Origin: JARRKU01 sp050288425
GTDB taxonomy: Bacteria > Desulfobacterota > Desulfobacteria > Desulfobacterales > Desulfosarcinaceae
Direction: 5' to 3'
DNA: 35,440 nt
Assembly: GCA_050288425.1 (NCBI GenBank)
Contig: JBNKDU010000097.1
Span: forward strand, 1-35,440
The notes below the pieces were generated by a model. That model saw only the letters and a list, made by a program, of their open reading frames with translations, searched no databases and was not told the DNA's origin. The position numbers were made by a program, and so were the translations under genes. Position 1 is the stretch's first letter, and each line of letters begins with the position of its first letter. Of this stretch, positions 25,542 through 33,280 are shown piece after piece.

Positions 25542-26853
25542 ACGAACGCCGGATGTACCGGTCGTTGAGACGGTCCTGGAGATAGATATGATCGAAGGCA
25601 TTTCCATCGGTGCTTTCGTACCATTGGAGCCCCTGGTCCTGGCAGCGGGTACAGGCGTTCCGGGGGATGTGCACCGCCAGGATGCCGGCGCCGCGGTCGG
25701 CCCTGGAATCGATCCGCAGGGCGCCGGCGCAGTCGTCGCAGATGGTGATGGTCTCCAACTGGGTCTCGCTGATGCCGTCGGTGTCGTAGTAAATCTGCCG
25801 CTGGCGCTGGTTGGCGTTGGGCTCGGCGCGCATCTTCTCGGCTAGCCGATGCCGGTTCCGCCAGGACTGCAGCACATGGGCGCCTACCTTCTCGATCCAT
25901 TCGGTGGCATCCCGGCTCTGGCGATACCGGTCCGGATCGAAGTCGGGCTCGCGCAGGTGGCTGTAATCGATACCGGCCATGGCCAGGAGGATGCCCGTGT
26001 TGACATAGGGCAGGGCGCCTTCGATGGCGTATCCGCCTTCCAGTACGGCGATGTCGGCCTGCAGCAGGCTCGTCAGGTCGGCATACCCCCGGGCCGAGAA
26101 GTTCATGTTGGTGATGGGGTCGGAGTAGTGGTTGTCCTGCCCGGCGGAATTGATGACCAGCTGGGGATCGAAATCGGCCAGGATGGGCAGCACCACCTCC
26201 CGGATGGCGTAGAGAAATCCCTCGTCGGAGGTATTGGGCGGCAGGGGAATGTTCACGGTGGCACCCACCGCGTTGGGTCCTCCCATTTCGTTGGGGAATC
26301 CCGATCCGGGGTAGAGGGTGCGGCCGTCCTGGTGCAGGGAGATGAACAGGGTGTCGGGATCGTGCCAGTAGATGTCCTGGGTGCCGTCGCCGTGGTGGCA
26401 GTCGGTATCCACGATGGCCACCCGGCCCACGCCGTGGAACCGGCGCAGGTGCTCGATCATGATGGCTTCGATATTTATGTTGCAAAATCCGCGGGCGCCG
26501 TGGACGACACGGTTGGCATGGTGGCCCGGTGGGCGCACCAGGGCGAACCCGCGGCGTATCGCCCCGGACATCACGGCGTTGCCGATGGTGGTCGCGCCGC
26601 CGGCGCTGATCACGTGCGACTCGGTCATCACCGACCAGGGATCGGGCACGCAGAAATGGACCCGCTGCACATCCTCCGCCGACACCGGGTCGGGTTTGAA
26701 TTCGACGATCCCCTCGATGTCCAGCAGCCCCTCCTCTGACACCTGGTCCTGGGTATAGAGCAGACGCTCCTGGCGTTCCGGATGGGTGGGGCTGATGGCC
26801 CAGTCATAGGCCGGAAAGAAGACCAGTCCGGTTTTTTGTTTGGCGCGTAGCAT
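25540..26853 (-). CDS. Class II HDAC-like deacetylase with C-terminal zinc ribbon
   Basis: 437 residues from the ATG at 26853 (MLRAKQKTGLVFFPAYDW). Histone-deacetylase/AcuC/acetylpolyamine amidohydrolase superfamily: zinc hydrolases removing acetyl or acyl groups from lysines, polyamines or other amines. Seen: HPERQERL, VRPPGHHANRVVHGARGFCNIN (catalytic His pair), VDTDCHHGDGTQDIYW (zinc ligands Asp and His) and INSAGQDNHYSDPIT (third zinc ligand, Asp). After the ~340-residue catalytic core comes a tail with Cys372, Cys375, Cys401 and Cys404 (CDDC...CTRC), which looks like a small zinc ribbon. An upstream in-frame ATG at 26916 exists, but the intervening residues come from a low-complexity spacer (ggttcacggttc... 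repeats). Likely cotranscribed with the hydantoinase-like gene 76 nt upstream. Physiological substrate unknown. Confidence 0.9.
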   Translation of the reverse strand: MLRAKQKTGLVFFPAYDWAISPTHPERQERLLYTQDQVSEEGLLDIEGIVEFKPDPVSAEDVQRVHFCVPDPWSVMTESHVISAGGATTIGNAVMSGAIRRGFALVRPPGHHANRVVHGARGFCNINIEAIMIEHLRRFHGVGRVAIVDTDCHHGDGTQDIYWHDPDTLFISLHQDGRTLYPGSGFPNEMGGPNAVGATVNIPLPPNTSDEGFLYAIREVVLPILADFDPQLVINSAGQDNHYSDPITNMNFSARGYADLTSLLQADIAVLEGGYAIEGALPYVNTGILLAMAGIDYSHLREPDFDPDRYRQSRDATEWIEKVGAHVLQSWRNRHRLAEKMRAEPNANQRQRQIYYDTDGISETQLETITICDDCAGALRIDSRADRGAGILAVHIPRNACTRCQDQGLQWYESTDGNAFDHIYLQDRLNDRYIRRS

Positions 26854-26929
26854 AGCCTTTGGGTTCACGGTTCGGGGTTCATGGTTCAGTGCCCGCCGTC
26901 GCAAGGCCTCGGGCAATCCGCCCGGGGGA

Positions 26930-28594
26930 CTATACCCCTTGAACTCCTCGGATCAGTCCCGGTTTGATCTGGGCCCGGACGCGGATGTTCCTGCCGACGG
27001 TGTTGAAGCCGCGGATCATGTTGAATGTCGAGGCTTCTAGCAATTCGACTTCTATCTTGCGGGTGTCGGCGCCGAGACGCAGGGCTTTGGCCCGCAGCAG
27101 TTCGATGGCCAGTTCGCGGGCATCCTCCAGCTCGAAGGCGTCGGAAATCTTGCGGTTGAAATTCTCTTCCGGCGCGGTGACCAGTCTCAGGGCCGTGTCG
27201 GCGAAGAGGGTCACTTCGCAGGTGGTGCGCGCCATGGCGCAACCGATGGCGTTGGCCACCTGCCAGTGGGGGACGACGTCTACCCGGCCGTCGAACAATT
27301 TGGCGAACCGGCTGGCGAACTGCGGCGCCGGCCCTCCCAATACGAGAATCCGGGTGGGCGCGATGCGGCTGCCTTTCCAGAGCTCATGGACCGTATATAC
27401 CGGCTTGGCGTTGATTCCCGCGATCATCTCGTCCGCGCCGTCCAGTATCCGGCGGCAGGCCGCCACGAAGATCGCCTCGGCGGCCGCTTCGATGTCGAGT
27501 CCCAGGGACTGCGCCAGGGGGGTGATTCCCTGGCGGGCGCGGTCGCGGTCGCCCTCCTCGGTCAGTCCCAGCACACAGAAGGCATCCGTCGGCGTCGGTG
27601 CCGGACCGCCGTAGGCCATGGCCGGCCCCCGGCGCCGGGGGCCGATTACCGGCCGGCCGTCCTCGATGCGCACCTCGCTGTCGCCGCCCACGCCCATGGA
27701 CCGGGTCTGCAGGGCCCGGATCAGGGTCTTGTAGGGCCCCACCTCGACGCCCAAGGGATCGAGCAGGGGCACCCCGTCGAGCAGCACCGCCATGTCGGTG
27801 GTGGTGCCGCCGATGTCCAGTACCAGGCTGGTGTCGTTGCCGTCGGCGTGGGCCACGGCGCCCATGACGCTGGCCGCGGGGCCGGACAAAATGGTCTGGG
27901 CCGGGAAATCCAGGGAGGCCGACAGGTTCATGTGGCCCCCATCGGGTTTCAGGATGCAGATGGGCATGGCGAAGCCCTTTTTGGCCAGGGCGTCGCGGAC
28001 CGCCTGGAAGAACCGCTTGTGCACCGGATAGACGGCGGCATTCAGATAGGTGGTGGCGATGCGGCGGGGAAAATTCAGGTGTCCGGAAATTTGATGGCCC
28101 AGGAATACCTTGCGGACGAAGGGGGTCAGTTCCCGGGCCATGGCGATTTCGTGGGCGGGATTGCGCACCGAGAACTTGGCCGCCACGCCGGCGAATTCGA
28201 TGCCTTGGGCCTGAAAGGATTCGCCGGCGGCACGGACGGCGGCAAGGTCCGGCGGTTCGGTCTCCCTGCCGCGATGGTCCATGGCGCCGCCCACGGTGTG
28301 GTAGTGGTCGTTGGTGCGAAAGAATTGCGGGTCGATGCCCGGCCCGGAGGCCGCCACCATGCCCACCGGCGGCAGCAGGTTCTGGGTGACCAGGTTGGTG
28401 GCCAGGGTGGTGCTGAGCACCACGCGCTGGATCTTCCGGGGGTCGATGCCCTGGGTGGCGGATTCGAGGCCCTCCAGCAGGGTGGCGAAGAGGTCGTCAT
28501 GGTCGGTGATGACCTTGACTTTCCGCCGGGGACCGTCGGGACCCAACAGGATCACATCGGTGTGGGTGCCGCCTACGTCGAGTCCGATGATCAT
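26930..28594 (-). CDS. Hydantoinase/oxoprolinase-A family protein (HyuA-like)
   Basis: 554 residues from the ATG at 28594 (MIIGLDVGGTHTDVILLGPDG). The frame stays open to 28639, but those extra codons lack a start signal. Seen: the N-terminal ATP-binding P1 motif LDVGGTHTDV, GFAMPICILKPDGGHMN, the second nucleotide motif TSLVLDIGGTTTDMAVLLDG, GVGGDSEVRIEDGRPVIGP and a late ILVLGGPAP. These mark the ASKHA-fold hydantoinase A/oxoprolinase group, ATP-dependent openers of cyclic amides; 5-oxoprolinase, hydantoinase and acetone carboxylase subunits belong here. There is no HyuB partner in the window, and at 554 residues it is shorter than the usual ~650-700 residues, so the C-terminal part differs. 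Some relatives act alone on unknown substrates. Its neighbour downstream is the deacetylase. Confidence 0.85.
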   Translation of the reverse strand: MIIGLDVGGTHTDVILLGPDGPRRKVKVITDHDDLFATLLEGLESATQGIDPRKIQRVVLSTTLATNLVTQNLLPPVGMVAASGPGIDPQFFRTNDHYHTVGGAMDHRGRETEPPDLAAVRAAGESFQAQGIEFAGVAAKFSVRNPAHEIAMARELTPFVRKVFLGHQISGHLNFPRRIATTYLNAAVYPVHKRFFQAVRDALAKKGFAMPICILKPDGGHMNLSASLDFPAQTILSGPAASVMGAVAHADGNDTSLVLDIGGTTTDMAVLLDGVPLLDPLGVEVGPYKTLIRALQTRSMGVGGDSEVRIEDGRPVIGPRRRGPAMAYGGPAPTPTDAFCVLGLTEEGDRDRARQGITPLAQSLGLDIEAAAEAIFVAACRRILDGADEMIAGINAKPVYTVHELWKGSRIAPTRILVLGGPAPQFASRFAKLFDGRVDVVPHWQVANAIGCAMARTTCEVTLFADTALRLVTAPEENFNRKISDAFELEDARELAIELLRAKALRLGADTRKIEVELLEASTFNMIRGFNTVGRNIRVRAQIKPGLIRGVQGV

Positions 28595-28691
28595 GCCGCC
28601 AACCTGAAAGTTGAATCTTCCCCCTGAAGGACGATGCATTTAAAAATCTATTCCATAACCGGTTGCAAAGCTCAACCGCTTTTCTTAGCTG

Positions 28692-28721
28692 TTGACTCCT
28701 TCGGCGACATTGCGCTATGCA
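28692..28721 (+). promoter_or_regulatory. Candidate hisS promoter
   Basis: TTGACT (28692-28697), 18-nt spacer and TATGCA (28716-28721), with the hisS ATG about 80 nt downstream. The -10 is weak (3 of 6). The 205-nt gap to hyuA must also hold that gene's divergent promoter, which I could not locate. Confidence 0.4.
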
Positions 28722-28799
28722 AAATGGTTTACCCATCCCGGGTTCATGGAAACGCAAGGCCATCGGGGCGCCGACCGCGCGGATCGCGAGGAGTTTCGG

Positions 28800-30065
28800 A
28801 TGATCAACCTGATACGCGGATTCAAGGATATCCTGCCCGACGAAGTCGGATTGTGGCAGCGGATTCAGCGCTGTGCCACCGACCTTTTCGAAACCTTCGG
28901 CTATGGCGAGATCCGCATTCCCATCATGGAAAAAACCGAGCTGTTCGCCCGCAGCATCGGCGAAGACACCGATATCGTGGAAAAGGAGATGTACACCTTC
29001 GCCGACCGCAAGGGAGAACTGCTCACCCTGCGGCCCGAAGCCACGGCATCGGTGGCAAGGGCCTATATCCAGCACAAACTCTACGCCGCCGATCCGGTGC
29101 GCAAATTCTACATGGTGGGGCCCATGTTCCGCCGCGAGCGGCCGCAAAAAGGGCGCTACCGCCAGTTCTACCAATTGGACGTCGAGGCCTTCGGCATCGA
29201 ATCGCCCTATGTCGATGTGCAGATGATCTTCATGCTGCACACCCTGTTCAACCGGCTGGGGGTGGTCGATACCCGGGCCCACGTGAACTCCCTGGGCTGC
29301 CCGGAATGCCGGCCGGCTTATCGCGATCTCCTGCTGGCCTTCCTCGAAGGGGTCAAGGACCAATTGTGCGCCGACTGCCAACGGCGCATGTCGCGCAACC
29401 CCCTGCGGGTCCTGGACTGCAAGGTGCCGGCCTGCCGGGCGGCCGTGGCCGACGCCCCGGGGCTTGCCGATCACCTGTGTGCCGGTTGTGACGCCCATTT
29501 CGCCACGGTGACCAACACCTTGGAGGCCCTGGAGGTGCCCTACGCGCACGACAAGGGGCTGGTGCGGGGGCTGGACTATTATACGCGTACGGCCTTCGAA
29601 ATGCAGACCTCGGTGCTGGGCGCCCAGAGCGCCGTCGCCGGCGGCGGCCGCTATGACGGCCTGGTGGAGGAATTGGGCGGGCCGCCCACGCCGGCCATCG
29701 GCTTCGCCATCGGTTTCGACCGGCTGGTGGAGGTGGTGAGCCATCTGGAGAAGCCGCCGGTGGACAATCCCCGGCTCTACATCGCGGCCCTGGGAGACGA
29801 AGCCCAGGCCAAGGCCTTCGCCTGGCTGTCGAGACTGGGGCGCCGGGGAGTGTCCGTGGAGATGGATTATGCCGGCCGCAGCCTCAAGTCGCAGATGAAG
29901 CGGGCCGATCGGTTGGGCGCCGGTCACGTACTCATCGTGGGCCAGGCCGAGTTGGACAAGGGAGCGGCGGTATTGCGCGACATGCAGACCAAGGAGCAGG
30001 CGGATATCGACCTGAATACCATTGTGGACGACCTGGCCCACCGGCTGGGGGCCAAAACCTTATAA
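28800..30065 (+). CDS. hisS: Histidyl-tRNA synthetase
   Basis: 421-residue class II synthetase, charging tRNA-His in the cytoplasm. Seen: IRGFKDILPDEVGLWQRIQ, motif 1 around GYGEIRIPIMEKTELFARSIGEDTDIVEKEMYTF, TLRPEATASVARAYIQHKLY, motif 2 MFRRERPQKGRYRQFYQLDVEAFG, the HisA signature GLVRGLDYYTRTAFEMQT and motif 3 GGGRYDGLVEELGGPPTPAIGFAIGFDR; the last ~95 residues form the anticodon-binding domain. ATG at 28800 (MINLIRGFKD) follows gaggag by 6 nt and gives the standard length; the open frame upstream to 28692 is not translated sequence of the family. Four Cys (CPEC, CADC, CAGC-like) sit in the insertion domain. aspS follows after 60 nt. Confidence 0.97.
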   Translation: MINLIRGFKDILPDEVGLWQRIQRCATDLFETFGYGEIRIPIMEKTELFARSIGEDTDIVEKEMYTFADRKGELLTLRPEATASVARAYIQHKLYAADPVRKFYMVGPMFRRERPQKGRYRQFYQLDVEAFGIESPYVDVQMIFMLHTLFNRLGVVDTRAHVNSLGCPECRPAYRDLLLAFLEGVKDQLCADCQRRMSRNPLRVLDCKVPACRAAVADAPGLADHLCAGCDAHFATVTNTLEALEVPYAHDKGLVRGLDYYTRTAFEMQTSVLGAQSAVAGGGRYDGLVEELGGPPTPAIGFAIGFDRLVEVVSHLEKPPVDNPRLYIAALGDEAQAKAFAWLSRLGRRGVSVEMDYAGRSLKSQMKRADRLGAGHVLIVGQAELDKGAAVLRDMQTKEQADIDLNTIVDDLAHRLGAKTL

Positions 30066-30125
30066 AAAAGTGTATGAGCCGAAATTTCGAGTCTGAACCG
30101 ATTTTCGGCGAAAGGAGATAGACTG

Positions 30126-31937
30126 GTGGCGGAAATGTTGGGAACAATGCGGCGGACGCATCATTGCCGGGAACTGGGGCTCGAAGACGTGGGCGGCGAA
30201 GTGGTCCTCATGGGCTGGGTGCAGCGGCGCCGGGACCATGGCGGCGTGATTTTTATCGACCTGCGCGACCGCGAGGGGCTCACCCAGGTGGTCTTCAACC
30301 CGGAGGAGAATCCCCAGGTGCACGCCAAGGCCCACACCCTGCGCAACGAATACGTCATCGGCGTGCGCGGTACCGTGGCTCCCCGCCCCGAGGGCATGGT
30401 CAACCCCAACCTGGTCACCGGCGCCATCGAAGTGATGGTCTCGGAGCTGCGGATTTTCAACGCGGCCGCCACGCCTCCGTTCATGATCGAGGACAACGTC
30501 GAGGTCTCGGAAAGCATCCGGCTGAAGAACCGGCACCTGGACCTGCGCCGGCCGCGGCTGCAGAACAACCTCATCCAGCGCCACAAGGCCGGCGCCGCCG
30601 CGCGCCAATACCTCAACGACAACGGCTTCCTGGACATCGAGACCCCGTTTCTCACCCGCAGCACCCCCGAAGGCGCCCGGGACTACCTGGTGCCCAGCCG
30701 CGTCAACCCCGGCCAGTTCTACGCACTGCCCCAGTCACCGCAGCTCTTCAAACAATTGCTGATGGTCTCGGGATTCGAACGCTACTACCAGATCGTGCGC
30801 TGCTTCCGCGACGAAGACCTGCGCGCCGACCGCCAGCCCGAATTCACCCAGATCGATATGGAGATGTCCTTCCTGGGCGAGGAAGACATCATGGCCATCG
30901 CCGAAGGGCTCATGGTCCACGTGTTCGAATCGGTCCTGGGAAAGACGCCGGAAACGCCTTTCGAGCGGCTGACCTATGCCGAGGCCGTCGGCCGCTACGG
31001 GCTGGACAAGCCCGACACCCGTTTCGAAATGGAGCTAAAGGACGTCACCGACATCGTGGCCGGATCGGGCTTCAAGGTGTTCGCCTCCGTGGCCAAGAAA
31101 GGCGGCCTGGTCAAGGCTTTAAACGCCAAGGGCTGCATCGACTTTTCGCGCAAGGAGATCGACGACCTCACCGCAATGGTGGCCATCTACAAGGCCAAGG
31201 GGCTGGCCTGGATCAAGGTGCGCGAGGACGGCTGGCAATCCCCCATCGCCAAGTTCTTCACCCCCGATGAGCAGGCCCGACTGGCCGAGCGCATCGACAT
31301 GCAGCCGGGAGACCTGATCTTCTTCGTGGCCGACCAGCCCAAAATCACCAACGAGGCCCTGGGCCACCTGCGCAACCACCTGGGCCGGCGGCTCGGTCTC
31401 ATCGACGAAACGGCGTTCAACTTCGTCTGGGTGACCCATTTCCCCATGTTCGAATACGACGAAATCGAAAAGCGGTACGAAGCTTTGCACCATCCCTTCA
31501 CCGCCCCCCTGGAGGAGGACCTGCACCTGCTGGAATCCGACCCCACGGCCGTGCGCTCCCGGGCTTACGACCTGGTGCTCAACGGCTTCGAGATCGGCGG
31601 CGGCTCCATCCGTATCCACGACAACGACCTGCAGTCCAAGATCTTCAACGCCCTGGGCATGACCCCGGACGTCTACGAAAACAAGTTCGGCTTCCTGCTG
31701 GAGGCCCTGCAGACCGGCGCGCCCCCCCACGGCGGCATCGCCTTCGGATTCGACCGCCTGGTGATGCTCCTCTGCGGCGAGACCTCCATCCGCGACGTCA
31801 TCGCCTTCCCCAAGACCCAGAAGGCCGCCTGCCTGCTGACCAGCGCCCCCTCGGACCCAGCCAAGGCCCAACTGGACGAGCTCTTCCTGCGCGTCAAGGC
31901 CACGGCCCAGGTAACGGAGCAGGGGGCACCAGGGTAA
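30126..31937 (+). CDS. aspS: Aspartyl-tRNA synthetase, bacterial type (probably non-discriminating)
   Basis: 603-residue class IIb synthetase with N-terminal OB-fold anticodon domain (about 15-110), catalytic core with the GAD insertion, and C-terminal GIAFGFDRLVMLL (motif 3). Motif 2 is in QSPQLFKQLLMVSGFERYYQIVRCFRDEDLRADRQPEFTQ. Two residues linked to tRNA specificity, His38 (RRRDHGG) and Gly90 (PRPEG), correspond with a constant offset of 7 to His31 and Gly83 of the Pseudomonas non-discriminating enzyme; discriminating AspRS has Leu and Lys there. It therefore likely charges both tRNA-Asp and tRNA-Asn, with GatCAB finishing Asn-tRNA. GTG start at 30126, aaaggagat 7 nt ahead. Cotranscribed with hisS. 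Confidence 0.96.
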   Translation: MAEMLGTMRRTHHCRELGLEDVGGEVVLMGWVQRRRDHGGVIFIDLRDREGLTQVVFNPEENPQVHAKAHTLRNEYVIGVRGTVAPRPEGMVNPNLVTGAIEVMVSELRIFNAAATPPFMIEDNVEVSESIRLKNRHLDLRRPRLQNNLIQRHKAGAAARQYLNDNGFLDIETPFLTRSTPEGARDYLVPSRVNPGQFYALPQSPQLFKQLLMVSGFERYYQIVRCFRDEDLRADRQPEFTQIDMEMSFLGEEDIMAIAEGLMVHVFESVLGKTPETPFERLTYAEAVGRYGLDKPDTRFEMELKDVTDIVAGSGFKVFASVAKKGGLVKALNAKGCIDFSRKEIDDLTAMVAIYKAKGLAWIKVREDGWQSPIAKFFTPDEQARLAERIDMQPGDLIFFVADQPKITNEALGHLRNHLGRRLGLIDETAFNFVWVTHFPMFEYDEIEKRYEALHHPFTAPLEEDLHLLESDPTAVRSRAYDLVLNGFEIGGGSIRIHDNDLQSKIFNALGMTPDVYENKFGFLLEALQTGAPPHGGIAFGFDRLVMLLCGETSIRDVIAFPKTQKAACLLTSAPSDPAKAQLDELFLRVKATAQVTEQGAPG

Positions 31938-32018
31938 CCGCATTTGGCATTTTCCCAATGATACAAAGTGGCTTGATCGGGCCGGCCTGGAGACCCGATC
32001 CACATTAAAGGAGAATAT

Positions 32019-32380
32019 GGTCTTCGTAGGGCGGGCCTCCGTGCCCGCCGCGTTTGGAATTCGGCCCGCCAATGGATCTTCGAACCGGCCGGCGCAGAGG
32101 TCGGCCCCACACCTGCGGTGCCATCCAACGGCCAGCGTGATGGTATTCGCGGGTCAGGGCACTGCCCCCGCGCAATGAAAACGGTCTTCGCAGAGCCGGC
32201 CTCCGTGCCCGCCGCGTTTGAAATTCGGCCCGCCGATGGATCTCCGAACCGGCCGGCGCAGAGGCCGGCCCTACACCTGCGGTGCCATCCAACGGCCAGC
32301 GTGATGCTATTCGCGGGTCAGGGCACTGCCCCCGCGCAATAAAAACGGTCTTCGCAGGGCCGGCCTCCGCGCCGGCCGAA
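32019..32380. repeat. Tandem array of a 164-bp unit (about 2.2 copies)
   Basis: The marker ggtcttcg occurs at 32019, 32183 and 32347, exactly 164 nt apart. The first two units are nearly identical over full length; the third stops after about 35 nt. Each unit begins with the family 2 palindrome seen at 21398 (tagggcgggcctccgtgccc and its partner ggccggcgcagagg) and ends with a spacer containing gcgggtcagggcactgcccc. ORFs through it are artefacts of GC-rich sequence. The rest of the gap 31938-32446 shows nothing else. Confidence 0.92.
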
Positions 32381-32446
32381 TCTGGACCGACGCCATCATT
32401 GCTTTGGATTTGTTAAATTTGGTGATTCCGGATAACCGCAAATAAA

Positions 32447-32650
32447 TTAGATGTGCAGACAGTTTCCATCAATTGTTTTCAAGCCGGCCAATACAGAGAG
32501 CAAACCGCCTTTCTTCACCGGTTCCACGATCAATCGATTCCCCTCCTTGCGTATAATCGTCTCATCACCTTCCAGTTCGAACTCCCGGGGAATTCTGACA
32601 GCCTGGTTCCGACCGATGCGAAACAAGCGGACATGTCGTTCTGTTTGCAT
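32447..32650 (-). CDS. vapB: VapB-like antitoxin (SpoVT/AbrB fold), orphan
   Basis: 67 residues: MQTERHVRLFRIGRNQAVRIPREFELEGDETIIRKEGNRLIVEPVKKGGLLSVLAGLKTIDG. The first ~50 residues are a typical swapped-hairpin AbrB DNA-binding domain of VapB antitoxins (RNQAVRIPREFEL, GDETIIRKEGNRLIVEP). The usual C-terminal toxin-neutralising tail (an acidic DEDFP... stretch) is replaced by a short NCLHI, and no VapC PIN-domain gene follows on the minus strand; repeat DNA does. The ribosome binding site is good (gaggagat, 8 nt). It is therefore a truncated or solitary antitoxin, perhaps the remnant of a lost vapBC operon, that may still bind its operator. Confidence 0.82.
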   Translation of the reverse strand: MQTERHVRLFRIGRNQAVRIPREFELEGDETIIRKEGNRLIVEPVKKGGLLSVLAGLKTIDGNCLHI

Positions 32651-32670
32651 GATGGGTATCTCCTCATGTC

Positions 32671-32711
32671 GGCATATGCCAAAGCATCTGCCATGCCCTG
32701 CATAATGTCAA
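32671..32711 (-). promoter_or_regulatory. vapB promoter and palindromic operator
   Basis: On the minus strand a perfect -35 box TTGACA (32711-32706) lies about 60 nt from the vapB start, with only a weak -10 (gatgct). The perfect 10-bp palindrome ggcatatgcc (32671-32680) overlaps the expected transcription start and suits an AbrB-type antitoxin operator for autoregulation. Confidence 0.5.
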
Positions 32712-32815
32712 CGCCGATGGCAACACATGCAAATATTCACTAAGAATGCAAAATCGCAGAAGAAAGAACATGTAAGCATCGCTTGCGATTGCCTTGAAAA
32801 GGACGCCATTTGTGC

Positions 32816-32844
32816 TTGACTTTTCAGATCGGCTCCACTAAAAA
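32816..32844 (+). promoter_or_regulatory. Promoter of tRNA-Asn
   Basis: TTGACT (32816-32821), a 17-nt spacer and TAAAAA (32839-32844), 41 nt before the mature tRNA 5' end. Confidence 0.6.
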
Positions 32845-32850
32845 CCAAGC

Positions 32851-32878
32851 TTTCCCAGGCTGCACCACACCTGGGAAA
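32851..32878 (+). other. Leader hairpin before tRNA-Asn
   Basis: Perfect 9-bp stem tttcccagg/cctgggaaa with a 10-nt loop, ending 7 nt before the tRNA. It is probably part of the precursor 5' leader; no T-run follows, so it is not a terminator. Confidence 0.5.
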
Positions 32879-32885
32879 ATCATAT

Positions 32886-32961
32886 TCCCCAGTAGCTCAG
32901 TCGGCAGAGCAGGTGGCTGTTAACCACCGTGTCCGTGGTTCGAGTCCGCGCTGGGGAGCCA
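32886..32961 (+). tRNA. tRNA-Asn (GTT)
   Basis: 76 nt with CCA encoded. The acceptor stem tccccag pairs with ctgggga; the D arm contains agctcagtcggcagagc; anticodon stem ggtgg/ccacc encloses loop ctgttaa with anticodon GTT (32919-32921); the T arm is ccgtggttcgagtccgcg-like. Its own promoter lies upstream and a strong terminator starts 9 nt after CCA. The 3' half is duplicated at 33277-33318. Confidence 0.97.
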
Positions 32962-32969
32962 AAAAACAC

Positions 32970-33001
32970 CGGCCCTGCCAGAGATTGGCAGGGCCGTTTT
33001 T
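32970..33001 (+). terminator. Terminator of tRNA-Asn
   Basis: Perfect 11-bp GC-rich stem (cggccctgcca, loop gagat, tggcagggccg) followed by ttttt. The ATG of the GIY-YIG gene begins at the very next base after the T-run. Confidence 0.93.
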
Positions 33002-33280
33002 ATGTCGCAATGTGTATATATCATCCACAGCGAGACCAGCAACCGGTACTACTGCGGCCAAAGCTCCAATGTTGAGCACAGGCTCAACCAACACAACGAT
33101 CCGGAATACCGTCTGTCAAAGACCACAAAGAGGTTTGCAGGACCTTGGATATTAGTATGGACTCATATGCGCAAGGATCGGAGTGAAGCTACCACCTTAG
33201 AACGAAAGATCAAAAGACGGGGAATCGCACGGTATCTGCAAGACCTGGAGTCGGCAGAGTCCCGCCACAGGCGGGATTAA
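33002..33280 (+). CDS. Small GIY-YIG nuclease domain protein in a tRNA-bounded unit
   Basis: 92 residues. Seen: CVYIIHSETSNRYYCGQSSNVEHRLNQHN, the GIY-YIG signature (here VYI...YCG) followed by the usual Arg/His, and a later LERKIKRRG helix with the conserved Glu. Single-domain members are related to the nuclease domains of UvrC and of homing endonucleases such as I-TevI and to SLX1; most have no known role. The ATG lies directly after the T-run of the tRNA-Asn terminator, with only aggg as a weak ribosome binding site, so expression would need read-through. The last ~10 codons (ESAESRHRRD) and the TAA lie within a broken copy of tRNA-Asn. Flanking by tRNA 3' halves suggests insertion at the tRNA, possibly self-mediated (inference). 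Confidence 0.82.
   Translation: MSQCVYIIHSETSNRYYCGQSSNVEHRLNQHNDPEYRLSKTTKRFAGPWILVWTHMRKDRSEATTLERKIKRRGIARYLQDLESAESRHRRD

Noticed and set aside
27266..28627. 453-codon plus-strand open frame opposite the hydantoinase-like gene
   Set aside because: Gly/His/Gln-rich shadow; the minus strand carries the conserved ATPase motifs.
28497..30041. 514-codon minus-strand open frame opposite hisS
   Set aside because: hisS is unmistakable; the frame is a GC-rich shadow.
32005..32342. ORFs on both strands through the 164-bp array
   Set aside because: The peptides repeat with the DNA unit and reflect its palindromic sequence, not coding.
32019..32380. CRISPR array
   Set aside because: The unit is 164 bp with nearly identical content throughout; no short repeats with unique spacers and no cas genes.
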